Positions 52,026-61,381 are shown, counted from the stretch's first letter. The stretch: 64,000 nucleotides of DNA from JBMOPD01 sp049323615 (GCA_049323615.1 JBMOPD010000023.1:1-64000), one strand, 5' to 3'. Made by a program: numbers and translations. Notes: generated from the sequence alone by a model not told the origin.

Positions 52026-53078
52026 CTACCCAATAATCTCCCAGCTCACCGGAGTGCCTTTTTTTACGTCCCGCTTCACCTTTTTGCCCAGCAAAGACTG
52101 ATAATATGTCGGAGGCAGGCCGAAACCGGGCCTGACCGCCCGCAGGTTTTCCCCGGTAAAGACATCCCCCGCCTTCATATCACGGGCCACGTAAAGGGAG
52201 CGGCGGTACCGCAGGGAGGACTTTTCCTTTTCCGTAGGGCCGTAGCTGACTTTACCCAGGGACTGCCAGGCACGTTCACTTTCCACCACCAGCGCCTGCA
52301 TCTCCTCCGGTTCCAGGGAAAAAGCCGAGTCTACGCCGCCGTCGGCCCGGCGAAGGGTGAAGTGTTTTTCAATCACGGTTGCCCCCAGGGCCACACTGGC
52401 CACCGCCACACCTATACCCATGGTGTGGTCGGACAGGCCCGCCTGGCACTGGAAAAGTTCCCGCATGTGGGGAATGGTCAATATGTTGGTGTTTTCGGGT
52501 GTAGCCGGGTAGGTACTGGTGCACTTGAGCAGTATCAAATCCCGGCAGCCCGCCTCCCGGGCCGCGCGCACCGTTTCATCCAGCTCGGCCACCGTGGCCA
52601 TGCCGGTAGAGATGAGCATGGGCTTGCCGGTGGCGGCTATTTTCTTAATCAACGGGATATCTGTATTCTCAAAAGATGCAACCTTATAGCAAGGAACACC
52701 CAGTGATTCCAGAAAATCCACCGCCGTTTCATCAAAAGGCGTGCTGAAGCCAATCAGCCCCAGTTCCCTGCAGCGGTTGAAGATCGGCCGGTGCCACTCC
52801 CAGGGGGTATATGCCTCCTGATAAAGTTCATAAAGGGATTTGCCCTTCCATAAGCTCTCCGGGTCGTCTATGTAAAACTCCCCATTGTCAATATCAAGCG
52901 TCATGGTATCAGCGGTATAGGTCTGTATTTTCAGTCCATGCGCTCCCGCCTTGGCCGCCGCCTCCACAATCTCCAGCGCCCTCTCCAGCGACTGGTTGTG
53001 ATTGCCGGACATTTCGGCGATTATAAAAGGCGCATTACCCGGCCCAATCTTCCTGTCCCGTATCACTATTTCCTTCAT
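52026..53078 (-). CDS. pseI: pseudaminic acid synthase PseI
   Basis: Condenses 2,4-diacetamido-2,4,6-trideoxy-L-altrose with phosphoenolpyruvate to give pseudaminic acid. Its 350 residues comprise an N-terminal NeuB-type barrel (IAEMSGNHNQSLERALEIVEAAAKAGAHGLKIQ, cited in parts: EMSGNHNQS and AGAHGLKIQTY) and a C-terminal SAF domain (RDMKAGDVFTGENLRAVRPG). The active-site segment LISTGMAT is present. It starts within the pseH end (4-bp ATGA overlap). Confidence 0.94.
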   Translation of the reverse strand: MKEIVIRDRKIGPGNAPFIIAEMSGNHNQSLERALEIVEAAAKAGAHGLKIQTYTADTMTLDIDNGEFYIDDPESLWKGKSLYELYQEAYTPWEWHRPIFNRCRELGLIGFSTPFDETAVDFLESLGVPCYKVASFENTDIPLIKKIAATGKPMLISTGMATVAELDETVRAAREAGCRDLILLKCTSTYPATPENTNILTIPHMRELFQCQAGLSDHTMGIGVAVASVALGATVIEKHFTLRRADGGVDSAFSLEPEEMQALVVESERAWQSLGKVSYGPTEKEKSSLRYRRSLYVARDMKAGDVFTGENLRAVRPGFGLPPTYYQSLLGKKVKRDVKKGTPVSWEIIG

Positions 53079-53638
53079 CGTTTCGCCCCGTTACAACATA
53101 ATAAATTCTTCAACCTTTGTTTTATCCTCACCCAGTCCTCGTTAAAGAGAGCCATGGCAACAACGTCTTCATATTTGCCATCTTTTAATACATGTTTTAT
53201 AAACCGCCCCTCTTCAACAAAACCCAGCTTTTTGTGAAACTCTATACTCTTTGTATTTGAAGCCAGCACCTCCCCGCACAGTTTCCTCAATCCCAAAACC
53301 TCAAAAACATATTCCAGGGCCAGAAGACCCATGGCCGTACCTGTGCCCCTGGGCGCTCCGGCCTCTCCCAGGTAAAAACCCCATGAACACCTTCCATTTC
53401 GCCTGTCTATCCCGACTACATTCACTACCCCGGCCGGACTCCCCTGAACCTCGAATATAAAACACAAGGTGTTTTCATCGTTTTTAATTCCCTCATACCA
53501 CGCCCTGTGCTCGTCCATGGTAATCAACCGGTCAGTGAACATAACCGCCCTTATTCGGTCAGAATTTCGCCATTCAAGGACTTTTTCCAGATCAGCCTTT
53601 TCCACCGGCCGTAGCCGGCAATCCTCAATCTCCGGCAT
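53075..53638 (-). CDS. pseH: PseH N-acetyltransferase
   Basis: A GNAT enzyme of 187 residues predicted to acetylate the C4 amine of the PseC product with acetyl-CoA. The acetyl-CoA loop is seen as EAGAPRGTGTAMGLLALEYVFE (about 96-117, cited in part), and CGEVLASNTKSIEFHKKLGF is the typical GNAT C-terminal segment. It overlaps pseG by 14 bp and pseI by 4 bp, so the three are coupled. Confidence 0.9.
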   Translation of the reverse strand: MPEIEDCRLRPVEKADLEKVLEWRNSDRIRAVMFTDRLITMDEHRAWYEGIKNDENTLCFIFEVQGSPAGVVNVVGIDRRNGRCSWGFYLGEAGAPRGTGTAMGLLALEYVFEVLGLRKLCGEVLASNTKSIEFHKKLGFVEEGRFIKHVLKDGKYEDVVAMALFNEDWVRIKQRLKNLLCCNGAKR

Positions 53639-54689
53639 GGCTTACCTCCATAAGGGCCTGTAATACATCATACTGATGGTTTCCCATCAATTCTACGGCT
53701 TTTTTTCCCATTTCCCTGAGTGCTTCAGGGCTCCCCACGGCCCGTGCAACGGCTTGTTGTATTCTTTCCACGCTCACCTCGTGAAACCATCCCAATACCC
53801 ACAGCGCGCCGGCATCCGCAACAGCGGCAGCGGTTTCATACTGGTTCTGCGCAACAACCAGAACTATGGACGGCAGTCCCAGGAAGCACCGCTCCAAGGT
53901 TGCCGTCCCCCCGGCGCCTATGGCCAGGTCTGCCCTGGCCATTAATTCCGCCATGTTATCAACCTGACAGTAAAAGGTGGTGGACGGCATAACGGAACAC
54001 AACTGCTTTATCTGTTCCTTATGCGGGTTAGCGCCCCCAACCACCACATCAACGGCGATATCCGGCCGGTTTAGCCTGCGTATGGCCTCCAGCGCCTTAG
54101 CCGTCTCATTGGTGGGGTCGCTGCCGCCGAAGAAAACTAGTATGCGCCGTACACTGCCGCCCCGTTCCCTTAAATGCTTCCTGGCCTCTCTGAATTCGGG
54201 GCGCAGCAGGGCGTATCGGGGTCCCAATAGCTTCCGGCAGTGTACCGGGACCAAGCCCTCATAGCGGGTCTCCATATTTTTGGACAGGTTCTGATCGAGC
54301 AGCAGATCACAGTCATGGGGCCGGTCCGCCATGTCATCGATAACCATTATGTTCTTTACATTGGGCCGCATCTGCGACTCCCACCGGCTGTCCAGGGCAT
54401 AGTGATCCAAGATAAGCCAGCCTATATTCCCCGCCCTCTTCAGTACAGCCGCCGTCTGTTCTGCGTCTGCTTCCCACATATTGTCGCCGGATAACGATTC
54501 ACTGTATGGCAGACGGTAAACTCGGAAACCCTTTTCCTCTGCCAAACTGCACAGGTTTCCCGTCAACTCCCGGCATACAAAAGACACCCGCGCGCCCTTT
54601 CCGCGCAGTTGACTTGCCAGGGTCAGGCAGCGCATAACGTGCCCCGAACCGATTTGTACCGAAGCGTCGGTGCGAATAACTACATTCAA
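53625..54689 (-). CDS. pseG: UDP-sugar hydrolase PseG
   Basis: Removes UDP from UDP-2,4-diacetamido-2,4,6-trideoxy-altrose to free the sugar for PseI. It is a GT28/MurG-like fold of 354 residues. The family N-terminus IRTDASVQIGSGHVMRCLTLA is clear and carries the catalytic His near residue 17. GAGGTATLERCFLGLPSIV is the C-terminal UDP site. The start is a TTG at 54689 with GGGG upstream. Confidence 0.93.
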   Translation of the reverse strand: MNVVIRTDASVQIGSGHVMRCLTLASQLRGKGARVSFVCRELTGNLCSLAEEKGFRVYRLPYSESLSGDNMWEADAEQTAAVLKRAGNIGWLILDHYALDSRWESQMRPNVKNIMVIDDMADRPHDCDLLLDQNLSKNMETRYEGLVPVHCRKLLGPRYALLRPEFREARKHLRERGGSVRRILVFFGGSDPTNETAKALEAIRRLNRPDIAVDVVVGGANPHKEQIKQLCSVMPSTTFYCQVDNMAELMARADLAIGAGGTATLERCFLGLPSIVLVVAQNQYETAAAVADAGALWVLGWFHEVSVERIQQAVARAVGSPEALREMGKKAVELMGNHQYDVLQALMEVSHAGD

Positions 54690-54711
54690 TTATTCATCCC
54701 CCGTCCAACGC

Positions 54712-56001
54712 TCATCTAATCTTAAAGAGAGGCTCCAGGGGCCGGCAGCGGAGTATATTTTCGAGGGATCTGTTGTCCACGGCGTCCTTGATAATGGGAA
54801 ACACCTTGCCGTATACGTTCAGCAGGCGGCCCACATCGGAGTCACTGTGGGAATAGCTCATGTTATGGGTGCCCAGGGTAAGAATTCCCCTGGCAAACAT
54901 CTCCTGGAGAAACAGGGTTTTGATCTGCCACTGGGTATACGGAGGAACATCTTTAATAGTAAGAAAAGACCAGGCCGGGTGGCCCGACAGGGAAAAAATA
55001 TGGCCGGCTTCGTGTTGGCCGATCAGTTTCCGCACCCCGGCCATAACCTTCTCTCCCTGGGACTTCATGTTTTCAATAACAGGCTCCCGCTGCAGTTTGT
55101 TCATGGTGGCCAGGGCCGCAGCCAGAGAAAGCGCTTCACCGCCGAAGGTAAAAGAATAAAAGACCTCTTCCATCAGGCGCATAATGTCCGCCCGGCCGGC
55201 CACGGCGGAGACCGGGTAACCGTTGGCCAGTCCCTTGCCGAAGGTGGCCAGGTCCGGAATTACATCGAAGTATTCCTGGGCTCCGCCGTTGGCATAGCGG
55301 AACCCCGTAATGGTCTCGTCAAAAATAAGGACCGCGCCGTATTGACGGGTAATCTCCTTTACCTTCTCAAGAAAGTTATCCCTGGGCTCCGCTACATTCA
55401 TCGGTTCCATGATGACTGCAGCCACCTGGCCCGGCCACTCCTTAAATATCTTATCCAGGGAGTCCGCATCATTATATATAAAGGTATGGGTTAAATCCCG
55501 TACAGCTTTCGGGACACCGAGATTTCTGGCGGTGGACCCGATGTACCAGTCCTGCCAGCCATGGTAGCCACAAACGGCCACGTGGTCCCGGCCGGTGTAG
55601 GCCCGGGCCAGGCGGATGGCCCCCGCCGTGGCGTCGGACCCATTTTTGCCGAAACGGACCATTTCAGCGCAAGGCACCATTTCCACGATTTTTTCGGCTA
55701 CCTTAATCTCCAGGTGGTGGGGGAGGGAGAATATAACCCCCTGTTCGATCTGCCCGCGAACGGCCTCAGTCACGTCCGGGTCGTTATAGCCCAGGGTCAC
55801 CGCCGCCAGACCGTTTACAAAATCTATATATTCGTTGCCGTCCACGTCCCAGACACGGCTGCCGATCCCCTTTTGTATGAAATAGGGGGAGACACCGTGA
55901 GGGTATTGAGTTTTGCTCTTACTGAAGGTTTGGCTGCCCAGGGGGATGGTTTTCAGCGATCTCTCCAACATTTCTTCCGAAAGGCGGTAACGTTCAGACA
56001 T
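54712..56001 (-). CDS. class III aminotransferase (GSA-aminomutase-like)
   Basis: A PLP aminotransferase of the class III, glutamate-1-semialdehyde 2,1-aminomutase-like group, 429 residues from the ATG at 56001 (GGAGG six bases upstream). The PLP lysine is in ATFGKGLANGYPVSAV near residue 265, and IFDETITGFR lies before it. It is not a step of the known Pse pathway. Together with the flanking SpsF-like and aldo/keto reductase genes it probably makes or modifies a second sugar. True heme-pathway HemL is unlikely in this context. Confidence 0.85.
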   Translation of the reverse strand: MSERYRLSEEMLERSLKTIPLGSQTFSKSKTQYPHGVSPYFIQKGIGSRVWDVDGNEYIDFVNGLAAVTLGYNDPDVTEAVRGQIEQGVIFSLPHHLEIKVAEKIVEMVPCAEMVRFGKNGSDATAGAIRLARAYTGRDHVAVCGYHGWQDWYIGSTARNLGVPKAVRDLTHTFIYNDADSLDKIFKEWPGQVAAVIMEPMNVAEPRDNFLEKVKEITRQYGAVLIFDETITGFRYANGGAQEYFDVIPDLATFGKGLANGYPVSAVAGRADIMRLMEEVFYSFTFGGEALSLAAALATMNKLQREPVIENMKSQGEKVMAGVRKLIGQHEAGHIFSLSGHPAWSFLTIKDVPPYTQWQIKTLFLQEMFARGILTLGTHNMSYSHSDSDVGRLLNVYGKVFPIIKDAVDNRSLENILRCRPLEPLFKIR

Positions 56002-56002
56002 T

Positions 56003-56764
56003 TCAATCCTCCCCCTTTCCATCGTCCAGCAGTGACTTTTGCAGCCCGGCATTACGCTGAATGCCTGCATTAATATCTTTTAACCACCTGTTTTTTTCCA
56101 GTAGGGCCAGGACATCTCCGGTGGTGAATTCCGGATTCGCCGGGTACAGTTCTTCGTAAATCCGGGTAACCAGTTCAAAATCTACCGGCTCGTCCACCGT
56201 CCAGCGGAGCGATGAAAGATCGGCGCCGTTTTTAAAACTGCCAATCCTGAAAAGTTCGGGATGACTGTATATGAACAACGTGACATGCTCCCGCTGGGAG
56301 GATAGCTTCGCCTCTTCCCAGGCCCGCTCCAGGCAGGAAAAGCGGAAAACCTCCACATCCAGCCCATCCGGAAAGGTTGGTTCCACCGTATTGCTGGTGT
56401 AGTCAAACCCCCCCTGCAGGTGAAAGGCAATTACCCGGTCAATCAGGTGAGGGTCTATAAGGGGGCAGTCGCCGGTAAGCCGGACGATATGATCCGGCCC
56501 CAGCGGCCTGGCTGCCTGGTAAAAACGGTCCAGCACGTCGTCCAGGCTGCCCCGGAAACATTGTACCCCATGCTCCCGGCACAGTTGTTCAACGGGGTCG
56601 TCGGATTCATCAACGCTGGTGGCCACCAGCAGGCGGTCAATCTTTTTGGCGCGGAGCACCCGCTCCACCTGCCTGATAATCATGGGGACACCCATAATGT
56701 GTTTTAGCACCTTTCCGGGCAGCCGCGTGGAAGAAACCCTGGCCTGGAGAATGCCAATAATCAT
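56003..56764 (-). CDS. SpsF-like cytidylyltransferase
   Basis: A nucleotidyltransferase of the SpsF/acylneuraminate cytidylyltransferase group, 253 residues. The N-terminal signature ILQARVSSTRLPGKVL is at 5-20, and VRLTGDCPLIDP lies near 93-104. It is the only CMP-sugar-type activating enzyme in the window, so it may stand in for PseF, which usually begins with an IPARGGSKRIPRKN-type motif not seen here. Alternatively it activates a different acid sugar made with the neighbouring aminotransferase. The start at 56764 has only a weak GGTG site. Confidence 0.8.
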   Translation of the reverse strand: MIIGILQARVSSTRLPGKVLKHIMGVPMIIRQVERVLRAKKIDRLLVATSVDESDDPVEQLCREHGVQCFRGSLDDVLDRFYQAARPLGPDHIVRLTGDCPLIDPHLIDRVIAFHLQGGFDYTSNTVEPTFPDGLDVEVFRFSCLERAWEEAKLSSQREHVTLFIYSHPELFRIGSFKNGADLSSLRWTVDEPVDFELVTRIYEELYPANPEFTTGDVLALLEKNRWLKDINAGIQRNAGLQKSLLDDGKGED

Positions 56765-56795
56765 CGTGCTTACACCATCTTTGCACACCGTTATG

Positions 56796-57674
56796 TCAGG
56801 TTTTCCATAAAGAAGGGTTCAAAATCGAAGCATCGTCAATGGCAAATTCAGCGAACATTTCCCTTTTAAGAGGACCATACAGGCGGCAGATGTCCTCCAG
56901 CTGCCGGTGATTGTTCACCCCGCAGATCAGTACGTCCACTTCATCCAATCCCGCCGCGAATCCCAGCGCCGCCTGAACCGGCGTCATGCCCATCCGTCCG
57001 ATTTTATCGTGGTAGGACCTGAGGTGATCTTTTACAGAATCAAAGTGGGAAGGCAGGCTGCCGGGATCCATGATCAGCAGCCCCTGCAGGAATACCGAAC
57101 GGGCGTGGATTTCAATGCCCGCCCCTTTAAGCTTGGAAAGGTGCCCGCTGATAAGCAGCCTCTGGTCCAGAACATTCACCGGTAGCTGAACCAGGTCCAC
57201 AGGATATTTTTCCACTATCCGGTCAATCTCGTCGCCGTTGTACACGGAGGTTCCAATCTTCTTGACCAGGCCACGTTTTTTTAACTCAGCCATCCTTTGA
57301 AAAAGCAAGGAGCCGCCGCCTGCCAGCAAGTCGCCGGCGTGGTGGACCAGCAGGCCGTATACCGACGGCTGGCCCAGCCTGGCCAGGGACCGGTAAAAGG
57401 TTTCCTCCAGGAATTCCAGGTCCCGGGAAGAAATACGACCCCCTTCAAACCCGGGAGTCTTGGTGACAATGGAAAACCTGTGTCCGCGGGGAAGGCACCG
57501 GCCCAGGACCTCCTCGCTGGCCCCGTAAAGTACGGCCGTGTCTATAATGCGTATGCCATTACCGGCTGCGGTTGCCAGGATTCTGGCAACTTCCTCCGGG
57601 GTGGTTTTTCCCTCCCGGTTGGATATTCCGTAATCCAGGCCGAACTGGACCGTTCCCAAACCAATTTTCATCAT
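56796..57674 (-). CDS. aldo/keto reductase family protein
   Basis: An NADPH-dependent (beta/alpha)8 oxidoreductase of about 292 residues. The N-terminal segment IGLGTVQFGLDYGISN is followed by the catalytic-tetrad region with DTAVLYGASEEVLGR (Asp and Tyr). The His of the tetrad is in GLLVHHAGD. The C-terminal cofactor segment is ICGVNNHRQLEDI. The ATG pair at 57674/57671 follows GGGGG. With the SpsF-like and class III aminotransferase genes it forms a three-gene unit of unknown product. Confidence 0.85.
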   Translation of the reverse strand: MMKIGLGTVQFGLDYGISNREGKTTPEEVARILATAAGNGIRIIDTAVLYGASEEVLGRCLPRGHRFSIVTKTPGFEGGRISSRDLEFLEETFYRSLARLGQPSVYGLLVHHAGDLLAGGGSLLFQRMAELKKRGLVKKIGTSVYNGDEIDRIVEKYPVDLVQLPVNVLDQRLLISGHLSKLKGAGIEIHARSVFLQGLLIMDPGSLPSHFDSVKDHLRSYHDKIGRMGMTPVQAALGFAAGLDEVDVLICGVNNHRQLEDICRLYGPLKREMFAEFAIDDASILNPSLWKT

Positions 57675-57746
57675 AAGCCCCCAGGGTTGACTGATTACTA
57701 AAATTATAACATACCGGTGGCGAAAAAAAGCCATTAATGTCTAAAT

Positions 57747-59525
57747 CTAGCACTCTTTCGCCCTGAGGCCGCCGATATATTTGCTTATCTCCTCCAGGGC
57801 CAAAAGGGAGTTGCGGAACAGTTCCCGCTGGTACTTGACCACCCATAGCTCCACCTTGAAGGGATCAAGGGTTGCCTGTCTCCTGTAGAACCTTTCAAAA
57901 TAGAGTATTCTGCCGTGGATCAGCGATTTAATCAGGTGGCTGTACAGGTCTGATTCTATCAGTTTATCCTCGAACTTCTTTATTTTGTCGATTGTCTTCT
58001 TGCGGTTACCGTTCACGCTTGGGTTCTTTTCCAGGGAGACGATCAGCCCGGAGACTTTCTTCAAGATCCCCCGTATTTCATCTTTCCACAGGTTGATGTC
58101 CCTTTCGGTCTTTGACAGCAGGTCATCGCGGTCTACGTCCCGGATAGGGTTGTTGAGCGACTGATCAATCATTTCATCAATGGGATATTCCCTTCCTAGG
58201 TGTTTCTCCGCCGCCGACCGCAGGGTGGATAGTTCCGTTCCCTGGATGTACGCCCCGCCTTCGGTGGCATTGATTATTTTTTTATCGCGGTAAAGGGTAA
58301 TCTGCTTCTCAAAGTTCTTGAGCATGGCATACCAAGACTTGGTGGTATAGACGAATTCCTCCACGTTGCCCTTAACTCTTAATTCATTTTTGTAATCCTC
58401 ATTTTCCACCCTGTAGAAATTGCCCCTGGCGTGGCTTTTCCCCCCGCTAAAAGAAAGGTCCTGCCCGATTAGTATAATTGGGTTGCATCCCAGTTTAACC
58501 GCTATGTCCAGGGAAAAATTGGCCACCGAGGGGCCGATGAGGGCTTCACCCAGGTCCGGGGCCCCCATGTTTTTAAGATATTTATATGAATTCTTACCCC
58601 CTCCCTCCACCGGGATCAGCGCTCCCTTAAACTCATCCACTATCCTGGGGTAAACGTCCAGGGTGTACACCAGCCTCAGGTCGCCGGTGTCCAGTTTGGC
58701 AAAGTGCGGGTAATTGCCCTCCCCGCCGTCGAAGGACGCCAGCAAGTGAGGCCTGATTCCATACTCATTCATGGTTTCGACGGCCGACCCGGAGCATATG
58801 ATGACCGCCCTGTCCTTCAAATCATTAAGCTGTTCGATATTCTTTTCCAGAGACGGACCGGCGGAAACCACGATGGCGGGGATGTCCCTGAATTTCCCGG
58901 CCAGCTCCCTGAATGGAACTCCCCTTTCAAAGGTTTTCCCTGTATTTATCAAATTGTTGTTAATCCACTGGGCGCCGAACAGGTCAATGGTCCGTGTCCT
59001 CACCAGGTTCAGGGCGATTAGCTCCCTCATCCTGTCCTCTATCTCGTTGGTCTCGTTCCTGAAAAACACCTTGTAGGGCGGAACAAAGCCGAATTTTATC
59101 CTGGCGGTCAGGTTCTCGTCCAGAAGACTGGCAATCCTGAGGAATAGCTGATCCTTGCCCGGGTAGAAGTACCACTGAGCCCCTGTAAGGTCTTCCTCTT
59201 TTTCATTGTGCAGGGCATGCCAGATGAGGGGAAGCTTCCAGTCCAGGACAAACAGCCTCTGCTTCTTGCCCAGCCTGGCCGTAAGCTTTTTATGGTAGTG
59301 CAGCCTGCCGGTGCCCACCAGGATGAATACATCCTTGTCCTCCTCATAAAAGTCCTCCGCCCACACTTCGGCTTCCAGCCCGGGGTCCACCAGGCTGCCG
59401 AACTGCCTGCCCTTCATAGTCTCCCTGAATTTTTCACCCAGGTATGAATCTCCAAGCTTTTTTACGTTCAGCAGGACCTCCCTGGTATGGGGATCTTTGG
59501 CCCTGTCCAGCAGCCCGTCGATCAT
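57747..59525 (-). CDS. Maf-type flagellin glycosyltransferase (motility accessory factor)
   Basis: Proteins of this family (Maf_flag10/DUF115, MptE-like fold) transfer pseudaminic or related acids to flagellin. At 592 residues it is of family length. The central domain has VSAGPSLEKNIEQL near 222-235 and HLLASFDGGEGNY near 260, then ILIGQDLSFSGGKSHARG near 352-369, all characteristic. It overlaps the unknown 171-residue gene upstream by 4 bp and precedes the sugar biosynthesis genes. Hag is encoded two genes upstream, so hag is the obvious acceptor. Confidence 0.9.
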   Translation of the reverse strand: MIDGLLDRAKDPHTREVLLNVKKLGDSYLGEKFRETMKGRQFGSLVDPGLEAEVWAEDFYEEDKDVFILVGTGRLHYHKKLTARLGKKQRLFVLDWKLPLIWHALHNEKEEDLTGAQWYFYPGKDQLFLRIASLLDENLTARIKFGFVPPYKVFFRNETNEIEDRMRELIALNLVRTRTIDLFGAQWINNNLINTGKTFERGVPFRELAGKFRDIPAIVVSAGPSLEKNIEQLNDLKDRAVIICSGSAVETMNEYGIRPHLLASFDGGEGNYPHFAKLDTGDLRLVYTLDVYPRIVDEFKGALIPVEGGGKNSYKYLKNMGAPDLGEALIGPSVANFSLDIAVKLGCNPIILIGQDLSFSGGKSHARGNFYRVENEDYKNELRVKGNVEEFVYTTKSWYAMLKNFEKQITLYRDKKIINATEGGAYIQGTELSTLRSAAEKHLGREYPIDEMIDQSLNNPIRDVDRDDLLSKTERDINLWKDEIRGILKKVSGLIVSLEKNPSVNGNRKKTIDKIKKFEDKLIESDLYSHLIKSLIHGRILYFERFYRRQATLDPFKVELWVVKYQRELFRNSLLALEEISKYIGGLRAKEC

Positions 59526-60037
59526 AAACTTACACCCCTGCCGGCAAGTATTTTAAGGTCGCCCAGAATCGCCTCCCGGTAGACCTTCAGCACGTCGTAA
59601 ACCTGCAGCAGCCGGTCGCACGCCCTGTATATATCTTCTTTTTCCAGCGCCCCGACAAATTCCCTTAAGAAGCCTTCCATCAGCCTGAAGGTTTCGTCGG
59701 GTATCTTAACAAAAGGAAGCAGGGCTTCAACCACCCTTGTCAGGCCGTCCAGCAGGGGCTGGACCTGCCGCCCGCAGTCGTTGCCCAGGAAAGCCTCCCT
59801 CGCGAAGTCGTCCAGTTTCGGTATTATATACTCTATTTCGTACAGCAGGGATCTGACGTTGTTAATATATAAAGCGGACAGCACCGCATAGTTTTCAGCC
59901 TTTATAATATCCTTTATTTCGGATCCGCTATAGAATTCTCCGGGTGGATACAGAAAGTATTCCCCACCCGGGTCTATGGACTCCGCCAGGATCTGGCGGG
60001 AAACATTATCCGCCAGGTCAAGCCGTACGGCGCTCAA
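59522..60037 (-). CDS. unknown protein between flagellin and Maf
   Basis: A 171-residue acidic, mostly helical protein that I do not recognise. It has no signal peptide or membrane segment. The TTG start at 60037 follows GAGGTG by seven bases. It overlaps the Maf gene by 4 bp, so the two are translationally coupled. A role as a Maf partner or a filament-export helper is inference from position only. Confidence 0.6.
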   Translation of the reverse strand: MSAVRLDLADNVSRQILAESIDPGGEYFLYPPGEFYSGSEIKDIIKAENYAVLSALYINNVRSLLYEIEYIIPKLDDFAREAFLGNDCGRQVQPLLDGLTRVVEALLPFVKIPDETFRLMEGFLREFVGALEKEDIYRACDRLLQVYDVLKVYREAILGDLKILAGRGVSL

Positions 60038-60050
60038 TTTCTTTCACCTC

Positions 60051-60090
60051 TAAAACAATGTAGGGGCGGCACTTCAGCCGCCCCTACATT
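60051..60090 (-). terminator. strong terminator after flagellin
   Basis: A perfect 14-bp stem (60077-60090 and 60057-60070) with a 6-nt loop, followed on the minus strand by GTTTTA. It lies 10 bp after the hag stop and should end the abundant hag message. The stem runs up to 13 bp before the ribosome site of the next gene, so some readthrough may feed the Maf operon. Confidence 0.88.
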
Positions 60091-60099
60091 ATACCATTA

Positions 60100-61362
60100 T
60101 TACCGGAGCAGTGACAGAACGGTCTGGGGCATCTGGTTGGCCTGGGCCAGCATGGCGGTGGCGGCCTGAGTCAGGATGTTATTCTTGGTGAACTGCATCA
60201 TTTCCTTGGCCATGTCCACGTCGCGGATCTGTGACTCGGCGGCGGTCAGGTTCTCGGAGGCCACGCCCAGGTTGGCGATGGTGTGCTCCAGCCTGTTCTG
60301 GATGGCGCCCAACTCGGACCGCTGCCCGGAAACCTTTGCAGTTGCCTCGTCGATGGCCTTGATGGATATTTCCGCCTGGGACTTGGTCTCCACCTTCAGT
60401 CCGTTTATGCCCAGGGAGGATGACCTCATGTCCTCAATGTTTATGGTCATGGTCTGGCCCTGGTTGGCCCCGATCAGGAGGGTGTTGGTGCCGTCGGCCC
60501 TCTTGTCGGCGGCGGAGCGGTACTTGTCAAAGGCCGACAGGGCGTCGGTGGCCGCGGTCCGGATGTTGCCGCTGCTGTCCTTGACGGTGATGGTGATGGC
60601 GCCGATATCATTGGCCAGCCCGTCGTCACCGGACACGTACAGGTTGCCGGACGCGTCGATGCCGGCACTCCCGGAATTGAACCCGAAGTCGTTGGTGATG
60701 GTGGCGAATAGGTCCAGCAGGGTATGGGTGCCGTTGGTGTTGGTCAGCGTGGCGGATACGTAAGTATCACCAATTTTGGCGGTGATGGTAAAAACGTCGC
60801 CCGAAGAAATCCCGAAAACGTTGGAATTGGTGTCTGCCAGCGAAACAAGCTGGGCCGTGCTTGCAGCTATACCTCCACCTTCAACCCTTATTATTTCCGT
60901 GCCCGAAAGGTGGGCGTTGGTGGCGGCAGCCACCGCTTCACCCATGGCCCCGTTGAGGAGCTTCTTGGTGTTAAACTCGGTGGTGTTCCCGATGCGGTCG
61001 ATTTCTTCCACCAGGGCGTCGATCTCCTTCTGGATCTCAGCCCGGTCGGCAGCCGTGTTGGTGTCGTTGGCCGCCTGTACGGCCAACTCCCGCATCCGCT
61101 GCAGGATGCTGTGGGCCTCGTTCAGGGCGCCCTCGGCGGTCTGCAGCATCGAGATGCCATCCTGGGAGTTTCGGGTGGCCTGGTCCAGCCCCCGGATCTG
61201 CCCGCGCATCTTTTCCGAGATGGCCAGCCCGGCGGCGTCGTCGGCGGAGCGGTTGATCCGGTACCCCGACGACAGCTTTTCAAGGGACTTGGCGACGATG
61301 ACGTTGTTTGCGCTCAGCTGACGATAGGTGTTCAGCGCCGCAATGTTGTGGTTGATCCTCAT
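60100..61362 (-). CDS. hag: flagellin
   Basis: The filament protein, secreted through the flagellar channel. From the ATG at 61362 it has 420 residues. The N-terminal D0/D1 region is MRINHNIAALNTYRQLSANN and then SGYRINRSADDAAGLAISEKMRGQ, and the C-terminal one ends QANQMPQTVLSLLR. The middle (about 165-310) is rich in Thr, Asn, Asp and Ser and is the likely glycosylated D2/D3 surface. It is preceded by a sigma-28 promoter and a leader with two GGA hairpins, and followed by a strong terminator. FliW and CsrA are encoded just upstream. Confidence 0.96.
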   Translation of the reverse strand: MRINHNIAALNTYRQLSANNVIVAKSLEKLSSGYRINRSADDAAGLAISEKMRGQIRGLDQATRNSQDGISMLQTAEGALNEAHSILQRMRELAVQAANDTNTAADRAEIQKEIDALVEEIDRIGNTTEFNTKKLLNGAMGEAVAAATNAHLSGTEIIRVEGGGIAASTAQLVSLADTNSNVFGISSGDVFTITAKIGDTYVSATLTNTNGTHTLLDLFATITNDFGFNSGSAGIDASGNLYVSGDDGLANDIGAITITVKDSSGNIRTAATDALSAFDKYRSAADKRADGTNTLLIGANQGQTMTINIEDMRSSSLGINGLKVETKSQAEISIKAIDEATAKVSGQRSELGAIQNRLEHTIANLGVASENLTAAESQIRDVDMAKEMMQFTKNNILTQAATAMLAQANQMPQTVLSLLR

Positions 61363-61365
61363 CCT

Positions 61366-61381
61366 TTCATTCCTCCATGAA
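61366..61381 (-). promoter_or_regulatory. CsrA-type hairpin with hag ribosome site in the loop
   Basis: On the minus strand TTCAT and ATGAA form a 5-bp stem around the loop GGAGGA, which is the hag Shine-Dalgarno. A further AAGGATG overlaps the start codon. CsrA sites in other bacteria are GGA in a hairpin loop, so CsrA bound here would block translation. Binding is inferred. Confidence 0.65.

Noticed and set aside
54712..56001. Heme biosynthesis enzyme HemL
   Set aside because: The family is similar, but the gene lies in a nonulosonic acid cluster with no other heme genes.
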